A stretch of DNA of 42,169 bases from Chitinophagaceae bacterium (GTDB lineage Bacteria; Bacteroidota; Bacteroidia; Chitinophagales; Chitinophagaceae): contig JAHBTL010000049.1 of the NCBI GenBank assembly GCA_019638615.1, forward strand, positions 1 through 42,169, in the 5' to 3' direction. The stretch's first letter is position 1, and every line of letters starts with the position of its first letter. Positions 1-9,900 of the stretch are shown in pieces. The notes beneath the pieces are model-generated. The model ran no database searches. It saw only the letters and a list, made by a program, of their open reading frames with translations, and had not been told where the DNA came from. Both the position numbers and the translations under genes were made by a program.

Positions 1-143
1 CGTAGTGACGAAAAAAAATTACCGTCCTTGCGATCCCGCTCACATAAAGATCTGAGTCAAATCAAAGATCAGGCGGGAGAAGCAATCCTCGTGTGTCTGC
101 ACTTTTCAAGCTGCAGGGACTGCTTCGTCCGCCGCAATATGCC
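1..143. repeat. Dispersed palindromic repeat copy abutting the GH31 stop codon
   Basis: This stretch matches the repeat units at 24986-25611. The opening GTAGTGACG plus A-run corresponds to the unit start near 25440. The core inverted arms are 72-84 (GGCGGGAGAAGCA) and 121-133 (TGCTTCGTCCGCC), which pair at 11 of 13 positions. The right edge ends directly before the stop codon of the GH31 gene (144-146, minus strand), so the hairpin could shape the 3' end of that transcript. A small open frame here (28-219) has no protein-like features and was not called. Confidence 0.7.
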
Positions 144-2486
144 TTACTCCCCCTGCACCGTCAAAGTACCGGAAGCTGATAGTTTGCTAACGGTCAGCTC
201 TTTTCTCTGGTCATCATAGGAGTAGTCGCTTTCATTTAACGATACCCCGTTCATGGCAACAGAAGTTGGTTTGGCTGCCAGGTGCATCACCACCTTCCAG
301 GTTCTTTGCTTAACAGCGCCTTCAAAGCCGCCCACGCCTTTGCCGATCTCTACTGTATTGACATTGCCGGCTTTCTTTGTTGCAATGCGGGTTGACATGG
401 ATCTTCCTTTTTCATAGTCAAAGCTTACACCATCGTCTTCATACAGGTCAAAGAAGCTCTCTTTTTCATCCGGGAATACATACAGGGTGATTTCATCCAT
501 CGGCTTTTCTCCCCGGTATTGCATCAGTGGTCCCATCGGGATAATAGCGCCTGACTTCACATACAACGAACCACCCCGGTCTTTGGGCCAGGTCACTACT
601 TTTAATTGCCCGCCCTGTACTGTTTCGCCTGTCCAGTAATCTTTCCACTGTCCTTCCGGAAAATAGATGCTGTCCTTATAGATCCCCACCATCAGCCCCG
701 GACCCAGCAAGTACTGGTGCAGGATATCCCTGTTCTTTTTGTCTTCAGGATACGCCAGTGTCAGGGGTTGTAATACCGGCCAGCCGGTTTTGGTGGCTAC
801 ATTGGCGGATGAGTAGAGGTAAGGGAACAGTTTGGACCGTAACTGCGCATAGTAACGGTGCATGTCCGTTAATTCCTTTCCCTGTATCCAGGGCATTTTG
901 AAATAAGCCCAGCTGCAGATCTCACTGATGGGCAGCAGGTATCCATAATGGATCCCTTCTCTTTTAAACACTTCCATGTCTACGGTAGACCAGCTATGCC
1001 CTACGATCGAGTTGTTCATAACACCTCCCAGCGTGGTCAGCTCCCCACCGGTATCACCCGTCCATACGGTAGAGAAAGCCTGGTAACCCACCCAGCCGGC
1101 GGGAGTGAGCGAAGCCGGCCGCCTGTTGGTCCTTTTCCTGAAGCCGTCGTACATCTGCTGGGAATACAGCAAGGGATAGAGGTTGTGCATTTCCTTGTCC
1201 TTCATTCCGTTGCCCCACAGCCTGTCGGGATGAAAATCCATTTGCGTGGAGCCATCCATTTTGAACATGTCCACGCCCTGGTCCACAAATTTTTCCAGGT
1301 GCTTAAACCAGGGTTCGTCAATAACTGTTACGGTATCGGAACGCACTACCCTGCCGAGGTTGGGGTCGAAAAATACGGGAGAGGTCGCGTTGGCATTATC
1401 GGCGGGCGCCAGCGCGGCTAAGGTTGGGTTATTTCCCACCTGCCGCTCTGCTTCATAGCTGAGGTCATAGTTCATGCAAAGCCATAGCTTCAGCTTGTAG
1501 CCCATATTTTTTAAAGGCGGCACAAAGGAAGGAGGGCGGGCATCCCCGAACCACCAGGGATGCGGAAAGCGTTCGGGGTGCCACTGCTTTTTGACAGAAT
1601 AGTCGTAATTCTTTGACATCCACCCCGGCTCCAGGCCGATCACATCGCAGGGTATTTCTTCGCGGCGAAGATTGACCGCGCAGTCTATTACTTCATAATC
1701 GCTTGCCTGCTCGCGGCAAATGAACCACAAGCCAAAAGCCCAGTGCGGCGGTAATTTAGGTCTGCCCGTCAAAGAAGTATACAGGTCAAGTATCTGCTTA
1801 TAATCTTTCCCCACAAACAGGTAGTAGTCAATGGTGCCGCTTTCATTGATCCAGTTATAGCTGTCAGGCTTTGTTTTACACATATCGAAGATGGTGCGAT
1901 AGGTGGTATTTACCACTACCCCCACGCCTTTGGTAGACATAAAGAAAGGTACGGGAATATAGGTAGATGTTTTGTAGCGGATATCGCAGTCTGCAATGCG
2001 TCCCCGGTGATACAAATGTGTTCTTGCCTGGTCGCCGAAACCGATCCAGTCTTCGTCTTTGGCAGCATTAAAAACAGCTTCGGATACCCCGTCTTTAAAA
2101 CCGGAGCTCACCTGGTCCAGCAACACTTTATCACTATTGCCTTCAGTCACCCGGATGCTGCCGGTGGAATAATTGATCTTCAGTCCCAGCTTGCCGGTTT
2201 TTATGGTTACTCCCTGGCTGGTTTTGGACACCTGCGGCTGGGTGGTTGGCTGCACAACAGGTGTAATAAACCCGTAACGGTTCAATCCCGAGTGCTGGAA
2301 TGCAGTTCCTTTCGGAACAATGGAAATTCTGATGATCGCATCGGATACAGCTTCCACCCGTATCTGCGATGTTTTGTTGAATTCATGTTCAATGATTGTG
2401 CTCTTGCTTTTGTCTTGTGCCTGTGCCAATGCCGCCGTTGAAAAGAGCAAACAGCATAACATCCAATAACGAATATTCTTTTTCAT
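144..2486 (-). CDS. Secreted glycoside hydrolase family 31 (alpha-glucosidase/alpha-xylosidase type)
   Basis: This 780-residue retaining alpha-glycosidase hydrolyses alpha-linked glucose or xylose from oligosaccharides, probably in the periplasm or at the surface. Residues 1-23 form a Sec signal peptide (AALAQAQ). An N-terminal galactose-mutarotase-like domain is followed by the (beta/alpha)8 barrel from about residue 245 (PPHWAFGLW). The likely nucleophile is D411 in FKMDGS and the likely acid/base is D478 in WTGDTGG. The C-terminal beta-sandwich contains the usual LYEDDG motif. Length is normal for GH31. It is the last gene of the glycan locus, 51 bp after the GH20-like gene, and starts at ATG 2486. 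Sequence alone does not separate alpha-glucosidase from alpha-xylosidase. Confidence 0.93.
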   Translation of the reverse strand: MKKNIRYWMLCCLLFSTAALAQAQDKSKSTIIEHEFNKTSQIRVEAVSDAIIRISIVPKGTAFQHSGLNRYGFITPVVQPTTQPQVSKTSQGVTIKTGKLGLKINYSTGSIRVTEGNSDKVLLDQVSSGFKDGVSEAVFNAAKDEDWIGFGDQARTHLYHRGRIADCDIRYKTSTYIPVPFFMSTKGVGVVVNTTYRTIFDMCKTKPDSYNWINESGTIDYYLFVGKDYKQILDLYTSLTGRPKLPPHWAFGLWFICREQASDYEVIDCAVNLRREEIPCDVIGLEPGWMSKNYDYSVKKQWHPERFPHPWWFGDARPPSFVPPLKNMGYKLKLWLCMNYDLSYEAERQVGNNPTLAALAPADNANATSPVFFDPNLGRVVRSDTVTVIDEPWFKHLEKFVDQGVDMFKMDGSTQMDFHPDRLWGNGMKDKEMHNLYPLLYSQQMYDGFRKRTNRRPASLTPAGWVGYQAFSTVWTGDTGGELTTLGGVMNNSIVGHSWSTVDMEVFKREGIHYGYLLPISEICSWAYFKMPWIQGKELTDMHRYYAQLRSKLFPYLYSSANVATKTGWPVLQPLTLAYPEDKKNRDILHQYLLGPGLMVGIYKDSIYFPEGQWKDYWTGETVQGGQLKVVTWPKDRGGSLYVKSGAIIPMGPLMQYRGEKPMDEITLYVFPDEKESFFDLYEDDGVSFDYEKGRSMSTRIATKKAGNVNTVEIGKGVGGFEGAVKQRTWKVVMHLAAKPTSVAMNGVSLNESDYSYDDQRKELTVSKLSASGTLTVQGE

Positions 2487-2537
2487 AAAGCCTTACATTT
2501 TAAACGTATACTACAATAATAATGAATGCTATCCTGT

Positions 2538-4118
2538 TTACCTCGCATTCAATATTTCTATAAAAAATTTTGAGTTTTCACTTAACTGCCGGGAGTAATC
2601 CACAGCCTTGTAAAAAGACCACATGCAGTCCTTCAGCGCCTCATCAGGTTTATAATGTCTTCCTCGTTTCCATGCTGTACATATGGTGGATAGCTGAGCC
2701 TGGTCTTCTGAAGCTACTCTTTCCAGGTAGGCTTCTACAGATGCTATATCATTTTTACGGGATTGAACAAAGTCCAGTAAATCGTTCTGCCGGTTGTAGA
2801 TATAATTCATATACCTGATGGTCAGCAGGAAATCTTCAAAATCATCTTTGTTCCGGGTGATATTATCGCGTTTAGCCGTCAGCAGGTTGATCACCTCGCT
2901 CAACCGGTTTTGTACGCGCCTGTTCTTTGTAATGATGTTCCTGATATCTTCCGCCGATGCCCAGGGAGAAAATTTGAGACTGTCCGCTTTCCCGCATGCT
3001 GCCTGGTAAGTTCCTTCATACACTGTTTTGAAGATGGTCTCCCAGCCGGCATCATACGCAGCGCCAAAATGTTCTTTCACAAAGCCCGGGATGGCATCCA
3101 TATAGTGATAGTTCCCGTTATTGTTAAGGATTGCGGCGGCAATGGTATAGGTATCCCATTCGCTGTTTTGCAGGTAACGGGTGGGGACCCAGTTTGACAG
3201 GACAATACCCAGGTTATTGGAATTGTTCAATGCAGCATATACTTCCGCATAAGCATTGATATTATCGAACTGGGATGCCCCTACCCTCGCGCTCCATTCG
3301 CACCAGTGTACTGCGGGGCAGGCTATTAGTTTAAAACCATGATCCAGTACCCTGTCTGCCACCTCCTTAATCTTCGTTTTATCCGTTTCCCAATAGTTCC
3401 AGTCCATGATCACCATATCCTTATCCAGCAATTCCAGCACATCCTTTTCATGGTATAAGGGAACATCGGCCCAGATAATAGTGGTTTTGTTCATTGTTTT
3501 TACAAAACGATTGAGCTTATTGATATAATCCCCCCATATCTGAGACTTTGATGCCGATGTAAGGGCTTTCTTCGACAGCTCGCCGGCGCCCCAGTTTACC
3601 TCATCGCAACCAATATGGATATACTTCCCGGGGAAGATCGAAGCAATTTCCGCATAAAGGTCTTTCATCAGATTATAGGTATCGTCGCTTACAGGAGAAA
3701 TGGCATTAAAATCTGCGCCCGGTGGCCCGTCGTTCAGGTATTTGTACTTTTCTGTTTCGGTAATATAACGGGAATGCCCAAATGATTCTATTTCCGGGAT
3801 CAGCTCCATCCCTTTATCTGCCGCATAGCGTACTATTTTTTTTAATTCCTCCGAAGTAAAAGCGCCTTCGCACATTTTCAGCTCAGGATGGGATGTAAAC
3901 CGGTAAGCCGAGCCCTGGTCATCCGTCAGCCGGAAAATGATGGTGTTAAAATTCCTGTCATGCAAAAAATCAATGAGGCGGAAATAATAGTCCGTCGTTT
4001 CAACACCACGCGGGGCATCGATCATGAAGCCGCGGATCGTGCGCGGGCGCTCACCGGAATTGCAACTGAAGAATAATAACAGGACGATGGCGCTTATGAG
4101 TGTTTGCTTTCCTTTCAT
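2538..4118 (-). CDS. GH20-like lipoprotein (beta-N-acetylhexosaminidase superfamily)
   Basis: The open frame extends upstream to 4184, but ATG 4118 is preferred because it begins a lipoprotein signal (MKGKQTLISAIVLLLFFSC, Cys19), giving 526 residues. The protein has a TIM-barrel-like start (IRGFMIDAPRG). The GH20 catalytic signature HIGCDE places the Asp-Glu pair at D172/E173; Glu is the acid/base in substrate-assisted hydrolysis of beta-linked GlcNAc or GalNAc. The usual N-terminal GH20b domain seems absent: the barrel starts almost straight after the lipid anchor, so substrate specificity may differ from classical chitobiases. It lies between the oxygenase and GH31 genes and is probably lipid-anchored at the outer membrane. 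Confidence 0.82.
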   Translation of the reverse strand: MKGKQTLISAIVLLLFFSCNSGERPRTIRGFMIDAPRGVETTDYYFRLIDFLHDRNFNTIIFRLTDDQGSAYRFTSHPELKMCEGAFTSEELKKIVRYAADKGMELIPEIESFGHSRYITETEKYKYLNDGPPGADFNAISPVSDDTYNLMKDLYAEIASIFPGKYIHIGCDEVNWGAGELSKKALTSASKSQIWGDYINKLNRFVKTMNKTTIIWADVPLYHEKDVLELLDKDMVIMDWNYWETDKTKIKEVADRVLDHGFKLIACPAVHWCEWSARVGASQFDNINAYAEVYAALNNSNNLGIVLSNWVPTRYLQNSEWDTYTIAAAILNNNGNYHYMDAIPGFVKEHFGAAYDAGWETIFKTVYEGTYQAACGKADSLKFSPWASAEDIRNIITKNRRVQNRLSEVINLLTAKRDNITRNKDDFEDFLLTIRYMNYIYNRQNDLLDFVQSRKNDIASVEAYLERVASEDQAQLSTICTAWKRGRHYKPDEALKDCMWSFYKAVDYSRQLSENSKFFIEILNAR

Positions 4119-4157
4119 CAGAACATATTTTTTTAATAAACCGTTCAAACCCGACCC

Positions 4158-4334
4158 GCTGTGCGAGGCGAAGACGCCTCGCACGGTATTGTTGTCGCCG
4201 GCGACCCCGCTGTGTGAAGCGTCCTCGCTTCACACGTAAATAATGTAGCCTCCGGCTACGGCTGTGATCGCCGGAGGCGATAATACAGTGATGCGAAGCG
4301 AACCTGCCTGACGATAGTCTGGGACGCTTCGCAT
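4158..4334. repeat. Cluster of six small hairpins upstream of the GH20-like gene
   Basis: Stem 1 is 4161-4170/4175-4184 (GTGCGAGGCG, loop AAGA). Stem 2 is the 12-bp palindrome 4194-4205. Stem 3 is 4212-4221/4226-4235 (GTGTGAAGCG, loop TCCT). Stem 4 is 4245-4250/4254-4259. Stem 5 is 4267-4272/4276-4281. Stem 6 is 4291-4300/4325-4334 (ATGCGAAGCG, 24-nt loop). Stems 4 and 5 can rearrange through a 9-bp pairing of 4248-4256 with 4270-4278. Stems 1, 3 and 6 are sequence relatives whose differences are compensated on the opposite arm. The cluster lies in the 237-bp gap between the oxygenase and GH20-like genes of one operon. Confidence 0.8.
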
Positions 4335-4355
4335 AGCAAAGTATAACCATCACTA

Positions 4356-5171
4356 TTATTCCACAACCGGGTTCAGGGCAGTAGCGGCATAAGAGCCGGG
4401 CGTTATTCCGCACAGCCAGCGCTGCCGGTCGGCTTCCTGGTGCTCGTTTTTGGGAGGAGTTAGTTTGGCTCCATCGGCAAAATATATAATGGTCATTACC
4501 TCTCTTGTAATAGCTGAAGCATTTCCCGGGGCGCAATGCAAGGTCCACCCGTAATGCCAGGTAGCATCGCCGGCCTGCATGCTTTGGGAGCGGGTAACGG
4601 GGTACCCTTTCCGTTTAATATATTCATCCAGCGTTTTTTCCGATTCGTCGGAAATGGCAATATTATCTACCATGCCCTTATGATGTGTGCCCGAAGCAAA
4701 AGTGAGCATACCCATCTCTTCCGTAATATCCACCAGCGGCATCCACATAGTAACTGTATTATTGGTATCAAGCGGCCAGTAATACTGGTCCTGGTGCCAG
4801 GGCGTAAATCCTCCGCCTGCCTCTTTATACAATGCCTGATCGTGGTAAATACGCACCTTTTCCACGCCCAGCAGATCAGCGGCGATCTTTGCAAAACGTG
4901 TTGCCAGGGTGAACTGCCTTGCTGCTTCATCCACTTCCCATAAATTGCTGATCTGTAAAAAGGCCTTCCCGTAAGTATCGCGATCTTCCATGGCACGGGT
5001 TTCCTTATTGTATTTGTAAGCAGCCTTATTGATCGCCTCCCTGTATATATCAGCTTCTTCTTTGCTTAATACCTCCCTGATCAACGTGTGTCCATTTTCG
5101 CGGAAAGACTGAATAGTGTTTTCGCTTAGTTTCTTTGTATCGTTCAGCAATGGTAAGCTCATTGTTTTCAT
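4356..5171 (-). CDS. Phytanoyl-CoA dioxygenase (PhyH) family Fe(II)/2-oxoglutarate oxygenase
   Basis: This is a 271-residue cytoplasmic enzyme with no signal peptide. The metal triad is visible: H126 and D128 in WHQDQYYWP and the distal H212 in TLHCAPGN. R223 (ITREV) fits the 2-oxoglutarate-binding Arg about ten residues later. Such enzymes hydroxylate small molecules using O2 and 2-oxoglutarate; members act on phytanoyl-CoA, ectoine and other compounds, so the substrate is not predictable. ATG 5171 is used; a second ATG at 5162 is possible. It sits inside the glycan locus between susD (103-bp gap with a strong inverted repeat) and the GH20-like gene, which suggests a role in processing an imported sugar or aglycone. 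Confidence 0.88.
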   Translation of the reverse strand: MKTMSLPLLNDTKKLSENTIQSFRENGHTLIREVLSKEEADIYREAINKAAYKYNKETRAMEDRDTYGKAFLQISNLWEVDEAARQFTLATRFAKIAADLLGVEKVRIYHDQALYKEAGGGFTPWHQDQYYWPLDTNNTVTMWMPLVDITEEMGMLTFASGTHHKGMVDNIAISDESEKTLDEYIKRKGYPVTRSQSMQAGDATWHYGWTLHCAPGNASAITREVMTIIYFADGAKLTPPKNEHQEADRQRWLCGITPGSYAATALNPVVE

Positions 5172-5194
5172 TTTGTTTGATATTAAGTTTAATT

Positions 5195-5265
5195 AAACCA
5201 ATAAGGTTTGCCTGACTGCCATTCCCCTTTAGGGGGTAGGGGTACGCTGCAAACCTTATTGGTTT
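5195..5265. repeat. Perfect 17-bp inverted repeat with nested hairpin between susD and phyH
   Basis: The arms 5195-5211 (AAACCAATAAGGTTTGC) and 5249-5265 are exact reverse complements. The 37-nt loop contains a second hairpin CCCC-TTTA-GGGG at 5224-5235. The element starts ten bases after the susD stop and ends 23 bases before the phyH start. It is placed to form a stable RNA stem that could stabilise the susCD message or reduce read-through into the enzyme genes. There is no long U-run, so it is not a textbook intrinsic terminator. Confidence 0.75.
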
Positions 5266-5274
5266 TTGATTTCC

Positions 5275-6918
5275 CTATTCGTACCCCGGGTTTTGCTCCA
5301 GCTTCACTCCCACATTCCTGTTAATAGCTGTAAGCGGAATGGGCATCAGGTTATTATGTGGTTGAACGGATGCCTGGGCAGGCTCCCACCCATATTTTTT
5401 TGTCCTTTCATAGATCAGGCCCAGGCGGCCCAATGTCAGTATCCGGAATTCTTCGCCATACAATTCCCGGGCCCTTTCATCGAGTATATAATCAAGCGTC
5501 ACATCTGAAGCTGTTATTAAAGGCGCCTGCGCCCTGTCCCTGATCACATTGATATCATCAGCCGCCAGGTCGGTACGGCCTTTGGCAAGATAGGCTTCCG
5601 CACGCAGCAGGTAGGTTTCGGGCAGGCGCACAATATAAAAATCAGGGACAAACCCGTTGTCCGGAAGCGCGTTAATATGCTTATCGGTGCCAAACTTCTG
5701 CCAGTTAGGGAAAATATATAGCATCGTGTCGTCTTTGGTAGTCAGGAATGACCTGGGAATTAAATCACCCTTGCTATGCCCCGGTACATCTGCAGCGAAA
5801 TAATAATTTCGTTTGATATTGATCTCGTTATTGCGGATATCATTGCCGGCATTCTCCCAGATGGTATAGTTGGTGTAATTGGTGGGTCGCACATGTCCTA
5901 CCCCCCGGCCGGTACTATCATGTGCAATGCTATTATACCCCGCTTTGGCCAAATTCCAGAATTGACACCACATTCTACGCTCGATCAACGGACGATTGAA
6001 AATAGGAACGCCACCGATAACTGCTGCACCATTATCGCCAATTTCGAACTGCGCTACCCAGATGCCTTCCTCGTTGCCTGCCTGCCTGTTGTGATTGCCC
6101 ATTACAAAAAGGTCCCAGTAATAGTCTTTGTTCGTTTCAGACGCTCTTTTTCCAAAACGCTGCTTTACCAGCGAATAGCTGCCGTCTGTCTGGTCTATCA
6201 CTCTCGTAGCAGCGGCAATGGCGCCATCAAAATCCTTCAGCGAAATATTGACCTCTGCCAAAAAATGATCCGCGGCAGCCCTCACCACTCTTCCGGGGGA
6301 GTTGGTAGTAATGGGCAGATTAGTACGGGCGAATTCCAGGTCTGCTTTGGCAAATGCCCAGCATTCCTCCCGTGTATTCCTCACAAAATCGTCCTTGACT
6401 TCTGACAGGGGCTCCGCAACAATAGGCACGCCGCCGAAAACATTTGCCAGGTTGCGGTAAGCGAATCCCCTGAAAAACCTGGCTTCAGCGATCGTGCCGT
6501 TTTTCACTTCTTCGCTCGCCCAGGTGGCTTTCGGATTTTCAGCGCCTTTTATAATGGTGTTGGCCACTTTAATGATATCGTACTGCCAGTCGTACCAGGC
6601 ACCGGAATAATTATCTACCGAGTTGACCAGCGCCCAGTTATTGTATTTGCCTGTTTGGTTAGAGGCATCCAGGCATACATCGGTGCCCATCCCCAGGATC
6701 CAGGCATCTTTGGGACCATCAGCCGAGTTATAAAACACCTGCACATTCCGGTACATCGCAGCGCTTAAGCCATCAAATTGTGCCTTTGTTAAAAAGCCGC
6801 CCTCTACATCCAGCTTTCCCCTGAAATCTTCGTGCAAAAATTCTTTGTCGCTGCAGGAGCAGGTAAACAAGATCCCTGCCAAGAAAAAGATCAATTTATT
6901 ATATGTGGATAGTTTCAT
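5275..6918 (-). CDS. SusD/RagB family outer-membrane glycan-binding lipoprotein
   Basis: This is the SusD partner of the SusC channel, 547 residues. It captures oligosaccharide at the cell surface and acts as the lid of the TonB-dependent transporter. The lipoprotein signal ends LFTC with Cys20. The N-terminal half carries TPR-like helices (for example AEARFFRGFAYRNLANVFGGVP near residue 145, a typical SusD stretch), and the C-terminal part has the family LPETYLLRAEAYLAKG and ERARELYGEEFR-type motifs. It starts 19 bp after the susC stop, so the two are co-transcribed. Substrate cannot be read from the sequence. Confidence 0.96.
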   Translation of the reverse strand: MKLSTYNKLIFFLAGILFTCSCSDKEFLHEDFRGKLDVEGGFLTKAQFDGLSAAMYRNVQVFYNSADGPKDAWILGMGTDVCLDASNQTGKYNNWALVNSVDNYSGAWYDWQYDIIKVANTIIKGAENPKATWASEEVKNGTIAEARFFRGFAYRNLANVFGGVPIVAEPLSEVKDDFVRNTREECWAFAKADLEFARTNLPITTNSPGRVVRAAADHFLAEVNISLKDFDGAIAAATRVIDQTDGSYSLVKQRFGKRASETNKDYYWDLFVMGNHNRQAGNEEGIWVAQFEIGDNGAAVIGGVPIFNRPLIERRMWCQFWNLAKAGYNSIAHDSTGRGVGHVRPTNYTNYTIWENAGNDIRNNEINIKRNYYFAADVPGHSKGDLIPRSFLTTKDDTMLYIFPNWQKFGTDKHINALPDNGFVPDFYIVRLPETYLLRAEAYLAKGRTDLAADDINVIRDRAQAPLITASDVTLDYILDERARELYGEEFRILTLGRLGLIYERTKKYGWEPAQASVQPHNNLMPIPLTAINRNVGVKLEQNPGYE

Positions 6919-6937
6919 TGTGATATGTTTTAAATAG

Positions 6938-9900
6938 TTAAAACCCTACATTCAGTCCAAAAGTCAATGCCCGCATTACAGGAGTGGAGCTCACCACTCC
7001 TATCTGTGCGGCATTGGCGGGATCCAGCCCCGTCCAGCCGGAAATAGTGAACAGGTTGGTGCCGCTGACATATACCCGGAGATTGCTGATCTTCAGCCTG
7101 TCAGTCAACGGCTGCGGCACATTGTAGCTCAAAGAAAGGTTTTGCAACCTGCCAAAAGAGCGGGATTGCCAGAAACGGTATGCATAAGGATTGGTGTAAT
7201 TGGAACGGGGATGCTCATTGTTGGGATTGCTGGCTGTCCAGTAAGGCTGATCCAGCCAGTTAGCGACTGTTGGCAAAAGAGCGCCCGGATTCAATCCCAT
7301 GGGATTGGTGGCGAGGAAGAAATTATTTTTACCCCCACCAATGATGGCATTGAAACTAAAATATAAGCTGAAATTTTTGTAGGAAAAAGTATTGGATATA
7401 TTAAAGCTGAAATTTTCTTTGGCATACCCGACAATGGACCGGTCATGCGTGGTGATCTTCCCGTCGGGCTTCCCGTCCGGCCCACTGATATCTTTGAATT
7501 TTACATCTCCGTCAATAAAGCCGGTGGAGTTTTTATATTCCGTGTCGGAAGTCTGTACAATGCCATCGAAAGTATAATCATATATGGCACCCAGTGATTT
7601 ACCAATGAACCAACTGTTACCGATATCATCATCTTCACGTCCGTCGCCATCAGCGTCAAGCCCGTTTAAATGCAGCAGCCTGTTGCGGTTCAGCCAGAAG
7701 TTCACCCCGGTTTCCCAGCGAAAACCGCGGGCAGACGAAATATTTACACTGTTCAATCCAATTTCAATGCCCTTATTGCCTACTTCCCCGCGGTTGGTAT
7801 TTACGGTATTGTACCCGGTCATGATCGGGATAGCGCGGGCGATCAACTGGTCTTTGGTATTGCTCTTATACACATCCACATAACCGCTCAGCCTGTTGTT
7901 CAATACCGCGAAGTTGATCCCCAGGTTAAGCGCTGTAGTGGTTTCCCAGGTGAGCATTTTATTACCCAACGTAGAGGGGGTTGTAAATTGGGTGGAAGTA
8001 TTGCCAAAAACGGTAAAACCGGTTCCTATCTGCGCACGGGTGGCGTAGGGACTGATGCCCTGGTTGCCCGTTTTACCATAGGAAAGCCTGAGCTTCAAGA
8101 AGTCTATCCATTTCTGGCTGCCCAGGAACTTTTCGTTGCTCACATTCCAGGCTACAGATACTCCCGGGAAGTTACCGAATTTGTTTCCCTCAGTGAATGC
8201 AGAATATCCGTCCCGCCTGAAGTTAAAGGTCACAAAATATTTTTCCCTGTACCCATATCCCAACCTGCCGATATACCCGACATTAGCATACATGGAATAA
8301 CTCGTATTCACGCTATAGGTGGTGGCATATTGCAGCCCGTAGAATCCCATGGAAGTGGTGCCGATGTTTGCAAAATTGGAACCATTCAGGCTTTCCGTGT
8401 TAGACTGTGAGCGGTCGCGGGTATACCCGAGCAGGGCATCCACGCTGTGATCGCCAAAGGAGCGGTTATAAGTCAGCAGGTTATCCAACAGCCATGAATT
8501 TGTGGCAGACCCGCTCCGGCTGCCCCATGCCCTGGCAAGAAATTGGGAAGGGTTGGCTATCTGTTCGGGCACCAATGTATTCACCTCACCAAACTCGTGA
8601 TGAAAAGAGCCCAGCTCGGTCGTGGCTCTGCTGGCGGTGAGGTTAAACCGGTAGTTCAGCCCTTTTATAAAAGGCAACTTTACATTCAAAAACCCTGTAC
8701 CGCGTATGCTGGAATATTTTTCCATGTCATCATCGTAATAACCCAGCTCGGAAACGCTGGGATTACGCCAGTATGGATTGAACAACGAGGAAGTTTGTGC
8801 GGGAAAGCGCTGTAATATATCGGTGCCTTCCACATATTTATAGCTGAAAGGAGACATATAGGTAGCCATATACAGGTCAGGGGACAGTCCGGAATAATCA
8901 CGACTGGAATAGTACCCGTTGATCCCGTAGGAGAGCCAGCTGGTAATATTGTTTTCCAGCTTCAGGGTAAGGGTGGGCTTTTTATAATTATCATTGTATA
9001 TTACTCCTTTCTGATCAAGGAAAGCCGCAGAGAAGTAGTAATTCAGGTTGGAGGTGCGTCCTGAAACGCTTATTTCATAGTTTTGAATAGGCGCATCCTG
9101 TGTAATGTCCTTCATCCAATCCATCGTATGCCCTTCGTTATAGGCTTTCAACTCCATCGGCGTCAGCACTTTTGTCATATCTGATGTATCTACTCCTGCC
9201 TGGCCCAGGTTGTTTTTCCTCCACTCCAGGAATCCTTCAGGTCCTCTCATTGTAGGTCTTCTTGTCCACCACTGGGCTCCGTAATAAGTGCTCAGGTTGA
9301 TCTTTGGCTTATCTGTTTTGCCCCGTTTGGTAGTGATGATCACCACGCCGTTTGCCGACCGGGAGCCGTAGATAGCGGCGGAGCTGGCATCTTTCAATAC
9401 GTCAAAGCTTGCCACATCGTTCATATTGATCTCATTCAGGTTACCGTTAAAAATAACGCCGTCCAATACGATTAACGGATTGGTATTGGCGGTAATGGAA
9501 TTCTGCCCGCGCACTAAAATGGATGGCTGAGCGCCGGACCTGGCGGAAGGGCCGACGTTGATCCCGGCAGTTCCCTGTAAAGCCTCCAGCGGGTTTATGA
9601 ACGGAACGGTTGCCTTCGGCGATCCTTCTATTTTCACAGAAGTGATAGCGCCGGTAACATGTTTTCGTTGCTGGCTGGAATACCCGATCACCACGATGTC
9701 GTCCAACTGGTTGTCAGCGGCCGGCATTGTAATGGCTAATGTAGTTTGAGCACCCACTTTGATCTTTTGGGTGACATAGCCAACCCCGCTCAGTACGAGC
9801 TCATCTCCCCGCTCAACGTCAATAGAGAACTCCCCTTTTTCATTGGTAGTAGTTCCACCCGCTTTACCGGTGATGACAACGCTGATACCCACCAGGGGAG

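Noticed and set aside
4051-4548. 165-codon minus-strand open frame over the hairpin cluster
   Set aside because: It overlaps the oxygenase and GH20-like genes out of frame and has an Arg-rich translation caused by the hairpin DNA.
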